The notes under the pieces: generated by a model | Seen by the model: only the letters and a program-made list of their open reading frames with translations | Told to the model about the DNA's origin: nothing | The model's database searches: none | Program-made: the position numbers and the translations under genes | Shown: in pieces, positions 44,339 through 55,682 of the stretch | Position numbering within the stretch: the first letter of the stretch is position 1 | Layout of the letters: each line of letters starts with the position of its first letter | Assembly: GCA_028554755.1 (NCBI GenBank) | Contig: JAPTOF010000010.1 | Span: forward strand, 15,094,501 to 15,158,500 | Origin: Cordia subcordata | Lineage: Eukaryota; Streptophyta; Magnoliopsida; Boraginales; Cordiaceae | Direction: 5' to 3' | DNA: 64,000 bases

Positions 44339-45693
44339 TGATGGGCGTTGAAACCACAAAAATAATATTCCAATTCTTACCTCGCAAAATTAATTAGAGT
44401 ACGTGATGAGAATAGGGTCGAATCCATGGGGATTGGGAGAATATTTTATGCTTATTATACCAAGTAGATTAATCAACTAAGTTGAAATCAAAAAGGGGGA
44501 ATTAAATGCAAAACAGTAAAATAAATAAGGCTGTCCAGACCACTAGTCGCGTTGCGTGGGCACGCAATTCGGCTGGAAAATAAAAAACATAAATAAAAAT
44601 TAAAATGACTAAAACATGCAATTCTAAATTAATGCAAGGTTGGAAACACAGAAAATCAACGAGAATAAAATCTAGCCTGAGGAACAATCACAATTTCGGT
44701 CAACAAATTCGATCCTAGATGCAAAAATACTTTCAACTATTTCGATAAATCAGTTATAGTTATTGGCTCGGCCTAATAACCTCATCTTTCCTTACAGAGT
44801 TGATAACGGTTTAAATCTCTACGATTTTTCCCATTATCCCCTTACCTATTAGATGTTCTAATCCCCGAAGATGCCCGCAGGATCTATCTAACGGCAGTAA
44901 TAAAAATCTAGAAAGACCTGATTTTAAAAGTCAGTACTCTTGCGGTTGTTGCTCATTTAGATTATGTAATTACACAGGAAACCTGATTACTACTATATTT
45001 AGATTAATTTAATTAATCTAACTGGCTACCTATTGTCATGCAATTAAATAATCGCGCGCAAAATTAAATAATCCCAGATCAATATTAATTATTGAAGTAG
45101 TAAATACACAAATACTGAAATAGAATGAAAGGAATAAAACACTTAGATCTCACGAATTTGATGAATTAAAATCTTGATTAGTCCTTGGCTAGAGAAGAAA
45201 ATTAGTACAGCTTGTCCATGAATGTTGCCCAAAGAATAAAGAGAAAATTTAATGTTGTCTGCTAAAAGCTGTCTACCTCTAAAGTGCAAACAAGAGGTAT
45301 TTATATAAAAACCTAACTTATTTTCCTTGTTGGATAAGGAAACCTGGCCCAAAAAGAATAATAAGGTAAAAGTCTAAATATAAATTCCAACAAAATAAAA
45401 AGTCTGTTAATATTTAATCTAATTCCTTCCAAAAGCCCAGAAAAAATATTTTCCATCTTGGTCAACCCGCTCAAACCCGTGTAGCAATTATATGGCATTT
45501 TTCCACATGACGGTGTCAACTTTGACCGCTACAAACATGTCCAAAAAGCTTCTATATCCATGTGTAATGCATCCAGCTCCTTTTCCTAAGCACAATTATG
45601 CAAAATTACATTAAAAACATCTATTAAAAAGCATTGTATTCTAAAATCAAGTGCATCTAACATATAAATTAAACACTTATTTAGAACTTATCA
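44339..45693 (-). repeat. 5' LTR of Athila-1
   Basis: It is 1,355 bp, starting TGATGGGCG next to the PBS and ending TTATCA next to the ATTCA duplication. It is collinear with 32936-34283. It includes the GAGAATAGGGTCG segment deleted from the 3' LTR. Confidence 0.9.
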
Positions 45694-46480
45694 ATTCATA
45701 ATCATGGCAATAAACTACTTCACTAAGTGGGTTAAGCCAATACCGCTAAGGAAGGTTGACTAGGATGATGTCATTGAATTCCTTGACAAGTAGATTATCC
45801 ACAATTTTGGGATACCTAAAACGTTAACAGGGGATCAAGGAATAGTTTTTATAGCGAAAGGGTTGTTGATTTGGCTGCCAACATGGGATTCACAATCACC
45901 AACTCAACCCCTTATTTCGCCCAAGGTAGCAGTCAGGTCGAAGCCTCCAATAAAGCCATCATCTTAAACATCCAAAAGATGGTAGAGAAGAATCCTTAGT
46001 CGTGGCATGAAAAACTTTCAAAATCTCTATTGGCATATCAAGCAACCAAGAAGGCAAGCATAGAAGCTTCACTTTATTTGCTTACTTATGGGCATGATAT
46101 GATGGTTCCGATGGAGATAGAGATCAAGTCATTGTGAGTTACCCACCAGGATTAGATAGATACAGCTGAATACAGAGATGCAATACTTTCTAACCTAGAG
46201 GATTTAGATAAGCAAAGGCTTATTATCTTGGACAACATTGAAGCCCAGAAGAGGAGGGTTACCAAGGCTATAATAAAAGGTCAAGGCTAAATCTTTTATG
46301 CCAGGAGATTTAGTTTAGAATCTCATATTTCCTATTGGGCATAAAGATGATGAATTGGGCAAATAGTCTCCAACTTGGGAAGGACCATTCGTGGTGGATG
46401 ATATGTTATTTGGGGGAACCTACAGCGTAAGAACTCTAGATAGAGTTTGCATCATTCACGATCCATTAATGGCAAATATT
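45694..46480 (+). pseudogene. Tat integrase C-terminal half
   Basis: It continues the frame cut at 32935. Visible blocks are NYFTKWVKPIPLRKV, FGIPKTLTGDQG (second D), STPYFAQGSSQVEASN (the glutamate), WHEKLSKSLLAYQATKKA and LLTYGHDMMVPMEIE. The C-terminal domain follows (GPFVVDDMLFGGTYSVRTLD). There are multiple stops and one shift around 45850. Confidence 0.8.
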
Positions 46481-48801
46481 TGAAACCTTACTACCCTAAT
46501 TTTTGGGAAGTAGCAAGGAGGCATGCTCAAGGATTTTGTTATTCCTTTTAACTAAATCATTTCCTTCTTTGCATTGTCTTTCTTTTCTTTTACCCTCACA
46601 AACCTCAGCCTTATGGAAATTAGAAGCAATTTCAGGGGTTGGAAAAGAGCTTGCATGGACCAAGATCGAAAACTACTCGAACTTCTCCAGGAGTAACCCA
46701 ATGCCCAGAGAAGTCATTACGAAGGGAAGCAAACAATTTTTGTCGCACAAAAAAATTATGCACTTTTCTTTTCTTTCTACCCTCATAAATCTCAGTTTCT
46801 CAAATACCTATCATCATGTAAAAATGATAAGAACAACAAAATTCATTCTCAACAGCAAAATCAAATACCTAAATTAAAGTATACTACATTATCATTGAAG
46901 TCAAAAGATGGTTTGGCATTAGGATTACAACTCAAAGGTGCAAAAACAAAAGGCCAGATGAATTATTATTTTCCATACATTAGAGTTCATAATAGAGGAA
47001 TCTATTTATAGAGAATGGTTGGTGTAAAAAGCCATATTTGGAGAGAGTTAACAAAAAGGGGAAAGAGCATTCACCACTAATTAGAGAAAAGGTTGGACAA
47101 GATTGCAAGAAAGGCATTTGCATACCGACACAATTAAACTCTCATGATTGGAGTTGGGCAATGACGGCACTTTGACCTCTCTTCTAGTACTGGCTTAGAT
47201 GAGAAGGTGACGTAGTTCATGGAGAATGTGATATTATTCTTCAAGGATTGTGGCCCTATGGTAGATCTTTTCTTTATCAAGTGGCGTGGTATAGGTATTG
47301 CTTTTCCTTAAAGCAATCTGATTAGGTGAGGAAGAAGCTTAAAGGCAAGAAATGGTTTGGTGATGACGAGCATTCTCTTGGTAGGCTCTGTACTCTTTTA
47401 GCAAAGTTGTCTTGGACACAAGAGTTTACTTTTCTTGCTAAATATAGGCTAGAACATAAAGAGCTTGGGTGCACTTTCCTAACAAGGAATTAATGTTATC
47501 AACCAACACGCTAGCAGCAGCTTCTAATTAGGGGTAATTAGAATTATAAGTGACAAAGTTCAATACATGGGTAAATTGATAGAACTGTGGAGAAAAGCAC
47601 AACACACTGAGAGGTATCTAAAGAGCAGTGTTCAGAATGAGGAAGTGTGTTTGAGGGTATAGATGTTCCTGACCAAAAGAATATGGCACTTGGACGAAGA
47701 AGTTGGATGGAAACTGTTGATCAATATGACTGAGCAAATCATCCAAGGAGGTATGAGAAGACTGAAATAGACGACTAGTTAGGTCAAATAGGCATTCTAG
47801 ATGAACCAGGAGTCTCTAGCTAGGTAGAATAAGCTTGTGACAAGGCATCCATAATGGACATAGAAGTGTCAGGATACTGTGCAGTACTTCCATCACTACT
47901 GCCTTATAGAATATCACTATTGCGGGGACTATCAAATTGAAGGAATATAATAGTGAATTACAAGTGTAGACTAAGAGGACTATTCCAAATTATTCTTAGA
48001 GATAGGAAAAGCTCCAGAAGAAAAAGAAGACCCTTGAATAGGAAGGAGAGAATAAATAGATGAATTACCCTGTATGCCTTTCTAAAAGAGATTAGTAACA
48101 CTTGATTCACGCTAATATAAAGCACATTCACTAGGAATTGAATATTATGTCTTGTAATCATGAAAAAATTTAGAAGACATAAGAACATCGAATTTGCTCA
48201 TAGTGCTCAATGGTAAAAGAGATGTAAGATGATGGACTTAGTGGGACATGTGGAGGCTCTAGGTTAATAGAGTTGGACAATCGTGGTCGATAGACTATGA
48301 CATACATTTAAAACTCTTACCAGGCGAATTGCACAAGACATGATACACAGAAGGTTAACTGTTTTAAGGACGCAGGTCACATGACTGTGATCATAAGCAG
48401 TTCAAACTCCACGACGTCTTTTGAACAACTTATAGGGCACATTGTTTACACCCAAATTTCATAGCCAATTGGCCTAATGGTAGAAGAGAAAGATTCAGGG
48501 TGAGATGACTTATTCTACGACCAAGATCTAGAAACAATCAGCCTGGAGGTCAAAGAAGAGGTACAGAGCGAAGGAAGTCTAAGGTTGATACCATAGCTAT
48601 TGTTAGTTTTAAGGCTGATCTTTGCCCAATAGTAATAAATCAATGCATGATAAGCATGTACATAATTCAAATAAGGAAGACCAAGTCTGATGAAACATGT
48701 AGGGTCGAAACTGAAAGGACAAAAATGAAGCAAGAAACTTGGTCAGCTCTAACAAATTAGAAGATGCCTAAGTCGCCAACGGAACATAGAGATTTCAGAT
48801 G
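46481..48801 (+). other. Tat 3' non-coding region, possible LTR start
   Basis: No domain is recognisable, and the 124-residue frame at 46503-46877 has none either. Tat elements often have a long 3' untranslated region, which fits. At 48434-48443 TAGGGCACAT is followed by TGTTTACACCCAAATTTC, a possible PPT-LTR junction. If so, its LTR is cut at 48802. This part is weak. Confidence 0.35.
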
Positions 48802-49166
48802 TGATGTGTCGTGGTTGTGTATGCATGTTTGCTTTACATTTCTATTCTTGTTTAAGGTCTTCTTGTGCATTATTAGGTGTATTAGCATAGCATTTATACC
48901 ATACTTATGCATAATAGGCTTCAAATGTACATAGTTTAGTTTGGAACGTAAATGCTACACTAATACGCATTTATTTCTTAGTTTATGTGAAAATTAGGGA
49001 AGTGTTTAAAGCTCAAGATGGTGATGAATTGATGTTGTAGCATAGCCACAGGTGTTTTAGACATGAAGGTACCAAGAAGAGAGCATTTGGAGGTCACCAG
49101 GCGAAAAACAAAGCAATTGGGCAAGATCGAGCACGAAAAGAGCAAAAATGGAAGTTTTCTAGTCTA

Positions 49167-49338
49167 GGTCGGTCGCACCCCAGCCCAAGGCCGATTGACC
49201 GGCCTTTTCTCTGGCCCTGTCTCAAGCCCCACTTTTGACCATAACTAGAGAGCTCCTTAAATGTTGCCAAATTCACTTGTTTTGGAGGCCAGGAGCCCGA
49301 ATTAATGACCAACTTTTATAGCAAGAAAGGGCTATTTA
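49167..49338 (+). promoter_or_regulatory. Putative LTR promoter with GC island
   Basis: GGTCGGTCGCACC and GGCCGATTGACCGGCC lie at 49167-49213, about 115 bp upstream of a TATA-like GGGCTATTTAAGG (49328-49340). This is the same order as in the other LTRs of this window. Confidence 0.4.
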
Positions 49339-49662
49339 AGGCCATTTTGGGCCAATCTTTTTATATCTCTACACACACACTCCTCATACCCACTTCACAC
49401 ATATTAAACCCTAGCTCAGCCACTTCACACTTACTCACCTACACATAACACTTGGATTCAAGCTACTTTGAGGAATTCTAGCAATTTTGGAGTAAAGATT
49501 TGCTCAAGGATTGTACAAAATTTGCAAGGATGAAAGGAAAGCATTTATATCTATTTTTCACCCTCTTTCTTATGATGTGTAAGTAGATCTTCCTAGGGTG
49601 ATTTAGCATGTGATATGGGTTGATTATATATTCTTATGTTATGGGATTTGATGGCTTAATAT

Positions 49663-49664
<2 letters not shown>

Positions 49665-49708
<44 letters not shown>
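49665..49708. repeat. (AT)n microsatellite
   Basis: About 21 AT units lie at the point where the LTR fragment has lost ~900 bp relative to the solo LTR at 54331. Confidence 0.9.
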
Positions 49709-49712
<4 letters not shown>

Positions 49713-49795
49713 GCTACTCACATTGGCATATTATCAAACACCTACACTATACTGCATCGATCCATCCAATTATTGTTCTTTAGGGCTTGTGCACG

Positions 49796-51213
49796 TAGAG
49801 GCAATTAGGATGCAATAGCTATAAAAGCTGACTGAGACCACGAAGAAAGGGTTCCACAACCACCATGCATTGATCATATATCTATCTCTTTGCTTCTTAT
49901 CTTCGTAGCTCCATAGTTTAATCCTATCCTTAGTTTAGCTTGTAGCTTAGACGTAGTTAGCATAATTAGCTTAGCTCTATCCTCAACACCATTGTAATTC
50001 AATTTGTAGCCTGGATTTTTCCTTTTTCACTACAATTCAATTTATGGCTTTGTTGTAATTAAGTTTATGGTCTTTTCAGTTGTAGTTGCAATTAGCTTTT
50101 TGGTTTGGCTTTTATCAATTTTTTGAGCTATAATTAAGTTTACGGCAGGAGTGATTCGCTGCAATTAGCTTTGTCGTGCAATCTGGTAAACCTTTACTTC
50201 GTATTTGATCTATTTGTTTAAGGGTCTATCTTATTCTCAATTTGCTATTCTAATTGTAGTAAAAATTCATGACTTGGTCTCATGGTGATTCAATCATTAT
50301 TTCTTTGATTATGGTTTATTTTATTACAATTGAGCAGGCCATATCTTGTTGTTCACAAAGTCCCTGGAAGGAGTTCGGAGTAGGAGATAAAGAATCAACA
50401 ATCGTAAAATTGTCTGTGGAGACTCCCAAGCCAAAAAGACGTCGTTGTAAGATTCGCCCTTTGTGCTTCAGATACACCTGGACAAGGCTGTGGCCTCGAA
50501 TAAGTGGCCTGGTGAAGGTTTTTCTAAGCAAACAGTGCATTTTTAGTGTTCGTGTGTTGTGTGCTTTTTCTTATCTTTTTATGCTTTTTTAATGTTTTTA
50601 TTTTAGTAGTATTAGTATAACTAGTTTTAATTGATTAATTGTTAATTGGGAATTAGGTAATAAGTTTAATTAATAATTTAGTATAGGTAGTTAAACTACA
50701 TAGTAATTAGGATTAATTAAGATAAATTAATTAGTTAAGACACATTGATTAGGAAATTAGGTCTTTAGGACATATTAATTAGCTTATTAGGGTTAGTACA
50801 TTATTAGTTTTAACTAAATTAAGTTAGGACATTTTTAGGTTAGAAATTAATATATATATATATGTATGTATGTGTGTATATATATGTATATATGAGTGTG
50901 TTTGTGTGTATATATGTATCTATATATGTATATATACACATATATACATAGATATATATATATATATATATATATATTAACTCACACATATCCACCTCAT
51001 AATATTAAAAAAAAAAGAAGCCAACTGCACAATCACAGTTTCCATCCTACTTGTGGACCCCTCCCCTTTTAAATATTATATAACACATATTATAACTCAC
51101 ACACACTTTCTATCCTACACGTCCCTGTACCCCATATCACTTCCTGACCATACAACTCATACATACACCAGTACAAATAAAACACACGATACATACATCC
51201 AGATAAAAGGGGA
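49796..51213 (+). other. Unassigned repeat debris with U3-like segment
   Basis: 49985-50190 is a cluster of degenerate short repeats around RCAATTMARTTTATGG and GTTGCAATTAGCTTT. 50269-50592 is an open frame of 107 aa (basic KPKRRRCKIRP) that I cannot assign. From about 50555 (GTGTTGTGTGCTTTTT) to 50840 the sequence resembles the reverse complement of 56350-56590, the U3 of Athila-2. It may be an inverted LTR remnant. No genuine gene can be supported. Confidence 0.4.
50848..50979. repeat. TA-rich microsatellite with self-complementary core
   Basis: Runs of TATA, GTAT and GTGT flank a near-perfect inverted repeat centred near 50937. TATGTATCTATATATG on one side pairs with CATATATACATAGATA on the other. 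Confidence 0.85.
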
Positions 51214-52514
51214 GGGTTATTTACTAAAATAATATTAAAAAATAATTTGTTCTCAAAATATTATTGGTTTGAAGATAGTTCCCAAAATATCATTTTTGCA
51301 TTATAAGAAAGTAGAAAATGAATTTCTCTTTTTCAGAAAGAAGAAATGTGGTATTGCATAACTGATGAGCAATTGTAAAAATAAATGACAAAAAGCAAAT
51401 TCTGCTATTTAGAAAAGTGGAATTTTCAAAAACAACAATTTTATTTTCCATTTTTTTAAATAATAGAAATTTCAAAAGTTGTAGCTTCTGCACGATTCTT
51501 CCAACAACCAAGATTCCTTAAGTACATGAATAGATTTTTGGAGGAAAATGACTAAAACCAAATTTTTGCTTTTTGAAAAAGTAGGAATTTTAAAAGGCAA
51601 AATCTTTAGCTCTTCTGAGATTCTTTATAGCAAGTAAGTTGTGAAAGTGGGAAATGACTAAAAAAAGTCTTCGCTTTATTTATTTGCATAAAGCAAAAAG
51701 TCTTCTTGCAAAAAAGAAATAAAATGGTGCTATGGAACATAGAGTGAAGAACAAACGCTAGTGATAGTGTTCTCAATTGTTTACTAGGTATATCTTTCTC
51801 CTCTAATGCTTTCTTTAATTTTATTTTTGTTAGTCAGTAACGCTTGTTTTATTATTCCATTTCATTATTATATTTCAATATTCCTTGTGTTTTTATCCTA
51901 GGTACTAGAAAATTTACATAGATGCTTTCATCATAATAATTTTCTGTAACAACATATTAAATTAAATATTTAACATTTCATCATAACAACATATTTAAAT
52001 ATATATGTACAAAAATTAAAAAACTTAAAATTAAAGAAAAGAAAAGGATGAGGCAAAATATCATAATAATATTATTATACCAACTTACAAGTCAAGGAAA
52101 AGAAAAGGATGAGGCAAAATTTTGTTTCAGATTTTATGGGCTAAGTAGAATGGAATTTAGGGAGAACTGGGACTGGAATAGAGGGAGCAACGGAAGGAGT
52201 ATAAATAACACAAACTCCATTTTTTCACATAACAGAATCCAAAAATTTAAGTCTCTAACTTGTCCAGCACTAACTGGTCATTTCGGCCTTCAAATCTAAA
52301 ATTTTGCTGTTAAAAAAAGCATAATTTTGTGCTCCTGGGAACTTGTTCTCATTTCAAATTATTAGAATTTTGTGTGCATGTTTTCTTTTTTCCTAAAAAG
52401 TGGAATTTTTTCCCGCAATTTCATATAGCGGCAATTATATTTTGGGAATTGCTTTCAAAACAATAATATTTTAGGATGACATTATTTTTTAATACTAATT
52501 TAGTAAATAGACCT
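51214..52514. mobile_element. Mutator-like MITE (non-autonomous MULE)
   Basis: This 1,301-bp element has terminal inverted repeats, GGGTTATTTACTAAAATAAT at the left and AGGTCTATTTACTAAATTAG at the right (reverse complement). They align for at least ~85 bp, including AATATTATTG and TTCCCAAAATAT. It is flanked by the 9-bp direct repeat AAAAGGGGA at 51205-51213 and 52515-52523. A 9-bp TSD with long TIRs indicates Mutator superfamily. There is no transposase frame. Inside is a direct repeat of AAAGAAAAGGATGAGGCAAAA (about 52038 and 52102). Confidence 0.88.
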
Positions 52515-52523
52515 AAAAGGGGA

Positions 52524-52990
52524 TAAACAACAACCAGAAAAAAGGAAATGAGGCTATTTCTCGACCAAGCTGAAATAAGAGGGAACCATCAAGCAACATA
52601 TATTTTCAGGAGGGCAGTAGCTAGCAGTGAAAAGGATAGGTTTAAAATAAGGCCTTTCTCGGCCAGAAAAAAGGAAAAAATTTGTAAGAAAACACACCTT
52701 TTCTCCTATTTTTTTCACATTTTGAGGTACTTTTTCTCATGAAAAAGTAAAGCAAAAGGAGAGGGAGCTTAAAGAAGGGTTTTGGGGAATTTTAGGGAGC
52801 TTTTAGGAGTGCTTTTAAGCATTTTTTAGCAAGAAAATCTGTAGCAAAGTGGAAGAAAATAGCTTCGATTAGTACAGAAAAAGAGATCTTTTGTTGTTGC
52901 TTTCTTTGTTTCAACTTACCCATAGTTTTTGCTAACTTTAATTCACTTTCTTTGGGTGAAATTTGTAGGTTTGGGGGCTATTTTGAAGTT
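52524..52990 (+). other. Unassigned sequence flanking the MITE
   Basis: It is A/G-rich with no gene. It shares a style with LTR leader regions (TTTTTCTCATGAAAAAG, GGAGCTTTTAGGAGTGC) and may belong with 49796-51213. It ends at the left border of the Athila-2 LTR. Confidence 0.3.
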
Positions 52991-54584
52991 TGATGTCATT
53001 TTAAAAACACACAATTGCACGGATCGGAAGTAGTATAGTATGTGCAAGAGTACGGTTATCGTCTCGTCAAGGAGGTCTCCAACCATGGTTTCTAAGTCCT
53101 ATGTGTCTTGGATTATCTACATGTAGAAACGAAATTATTTTTGAGATTTTTTTTTAATTTTGAATTGAAGGGAACCCTAAATTAAAGACCAAATTAAACT
53201 ACCTAAACTAACATGTGCAATAAAAAGACAAACAAACTAGAGAGGGAACGATTAAATAAAAAAAAGAAGGACTATGGTGATTACTACTCTATTATGGGGT
53301 TGGGATTTTATTCTTGCTTTGAGTATTTTGATGGCTTTGATAGCTTCTTTTAAAGGTCCAAACTCATTAACCATATTATCTCCAATTCTCAGTGCAATTC
53401 TATCCCTAAGTGGATCTCACTTAGAGCATAGCCTTGTCCTTCTTAGCTAGGGTTTTAGGGCTTAGTTGGTTGACACTTCTAGATCAGCATCATTAATACA
53501 CTAACCTAGGGTTTAAATCGTTAACTTTGTTTCAAGCTAAGGCCTAATTCACCTAAGTTCAACTAAGTGTAATGAGTGACCTATTAGTTTTATTTCATCT
53601 TAAAGACCACACATTAAACCTAATTATAAAATCAAGCACAATTAATCAACACCATATAAGCAGATACAAAAAATTAAGATCATAATAATACATGTTTCTT
53701 CATTAAGGCAATTAATCAAACACACAGACATGCCCAACAATCACCATTAAAACAATAAAAACCAAACATGTATTTAGACCATCAAAATATCTCAAGACAA
53801 GTTTTACAATCCTTAACCCATAATAGAAATAGTAATCAACCCTAAAATAAATTTAGCTCAACATGTTAAAAGAGTGTATCAAACTGAAATTTAATCTCAT
53901 AAAAAGTCAATTGCATGTCCAAGAAATTAAACCTCAAGCTTAGAACATCTTCCCGTTTCAATTTCGCACAAATTTGTCTTCTTCTCCAAGATTTTTCTCC
54001 AATATTTGCTCCAAATTAGTCCCAAAAATCCTGTAGAAAATAGCTCAAATTAGCTAAAGATAAAAATTAAAAAAAATAAAACAAAAACAAAAAGATATTT
54101 TTTTAGAAATTTTTGGATTTTTTTTTATTTTTCTGATTTTTTTCTCTCTTGGCCTGAGAAGAAGCTGAAATCTTTTCTTTTCTATTACTATGCGACTACT
54201 ACTTCCCTCTTTTTTTTTCTTCTTTGCTTGCTACAGATTTATATGTGTGTGTGTTTTAATTTGTAGTGGGGTGGGGTTAATGGGTAGGTATTTTTTTTTT
54301 TTGGTGTGTTTGAGTTTATAGTAATATATATGATGTGTTGTGTTTTTGTGTGTGTTTGCATTGTAATTTACCTATGTTTAAGAAGTATTAAGTGCTCAAA
54401 AAGATGCATTGGTATAGTACTTTTGATAAGAATAGGCTTCACCGTAAACAAATGTACATATTGAGTTTAAGAGACAAATTGCTACACTAATTTCTTGTTT
54501 TCAATGATTTAGGCGAACTTTGGGTTAAGATCGAGATTGGGCAATGATAGGTGATAGAGATGGGAGATGTACGAGTCAAAAGGA

Positions 54585-54823
54585 GAAAATCGGAGGCCGG
54601 AAAGACAAAGAATGGAGGAAAGAAGTTAGCCGGACGACCAAGAATAAGGAACCGGTCGACCGGCCACTCCAGAGAGATGCCAAAAATAGCCGGACGACCA
54701 CCCCTCCAAAGCCGGTGGACCGGCTTGGTCGACCGACCACTCCAGAAAGCATCACCAAAAAGCCAGTCGAGCTAAGAGAAGAAGTTCGGTCGACCGGTAG
54801 TTTGTGAAAAGCGATATAAAAGC
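54585..54823 (+). promoter_or_regulatory. Putative LTR promoter with GC island (solo LTR)
   Basis: Roughly 60-bp imperfect tandem units each pair GCCGGACGACC with a full palindrome: CCGGTCGACCGG at 54652-54663, CCGGTGGACCGG at 54712-54723 and CGGTCGACCGGT near 54787. GATATAAAAGCCC, a good TATA box, follows at 54814. Confidence 0.5.
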
Positions 54824-55599
54824 CCAATTTTCAGACTAAAATGAGGGCTTTTTGATAATTTTAGAGAGGATCTTTACACACCCATCACCCACACACGTAC
54901 ACACACATTTAATCCTAGTCTTCACCTACAACACACACACTCTTTCACATATTTCATCACTTTGGAGCAAGAGAATTTAGAGCGCTTCAACATTTGGATT
55001 TAAGTTTGCTCAAGAGCTTTGTACAAGAATAGCTAGGATGAAAGGGAAGCTTCATAAACTCTCTTTCATTCTATCTTTTATTATGATTGAGTAGACTTGT
55101 GTAGGGTGATTTGACTTATGTAATGGGTTAGCTATATACTCTTATGATATGGGATTAAATGGATGATTATATATACATGTTTGATTTTCTTGTTCAAATG
55201 ATTATTTTCTCATTCAAGTCTAAGTGTTTGATTAAATGCCTAAATGAGTAACATGTGTATCAATTATAGTCTATTTATTACTAAACACATCTAATCTATG
55301 CTATAATCATGTCTATGCGTTTATATGTGGATGCTATGAAGTGGGTAATGCTTATATTCATGTCTATGTGTATATTTGCATGCCTAGTAGTGAATATGAC
55401 TTCAATAACACATACATGTCGGTTGTTAATTGCTTCTAATGGTGTAATCCAAGCATGATGATGTTTGGTAGTTGAATAGGTCCCTTTATTCGCGAACACC
55501 TTGGCTTAAAACATGTATGAATGTGTTAATAGGTTAAATCTCGCTATTGTGACCTTAGAATGATGAAGCATAATTTAGGGCTAGCCTAGGCTGACTCTT

Positions 55600-55682
55600 T
55601 TGCTTTAAATCCAGCCAATAGGTTTCAGGATAGGTTTAGTCGACCTTAGCGACACTAGGTCTTGGCTTTAAATCCAGCCAAT
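55600..55682. repeat. Two hairpin repeats (solo LTR)
   Basis: 55663-55682 is TTGGCT-TTAAATCC-AGCCAA, the reverse complement of the N1/N2 hairpin, as expected for an LTR in the opposite orientation. 55600-55619 is a slightly degraded copy (TTTGCT arm). Confidence 0.7.

Larger units (their letters stand above)
32936..45693 (-). mobile_element. Complete Athila-lineage element, 12.76 kb (Athila-1)
   Basis: Both LTRs are present (32936-34283 and 44339-45693), with TGATGGG...TTATCA ends and the 5-bp duplication ATTCA at 32931-32935 and 45694-45698. Internal order on the minus strand is PBS, gag, protease, RT, RNase H, integrase, an ATHILA ORF1-type gene and PPT. The LTRs differ at roughly 5% of sites by eye, plus a 13-bp indel. 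It is structurally complete but coding-dead. Confidence 0.92.
48802..49795 (+). repeat. Gypsy LTR fragment, relative of the solo LTR at 54331
   Basis: It starts TGATGTGTCG and is collinear with 54331-55150: TGCTACACTAAT, the promoter region, AAAGATTTGCTCAAGGATTGTAC and CTTATGTTATGGGATT. The hairpin-bearing U5 part is absent; an (AT)n run sits in its place. A recognisable LTR end (ACACTATACTGCAT) follows near 49745. The right border is approximate. Confidence 0.65.

Noticed and set aside
46503..46877. 124-aa plus-strand frame after the Tat integrase as an envelope-like gene
   Set aside because: It starts inside the degraded integrase tail and shows no membrane segment or known motif.
50269..50592. 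107-aa frame as a host gene
   Set aside because: No family, promoter context or splice structure can be supported, and its surroundings are LTR debris.
54544..54827. Overlapping frames rich in Arg and Thr at 54544-54827
   Set aside because: They are by-products of the CCGGTCGACC island in the solo LTR, with open frames on both strands.
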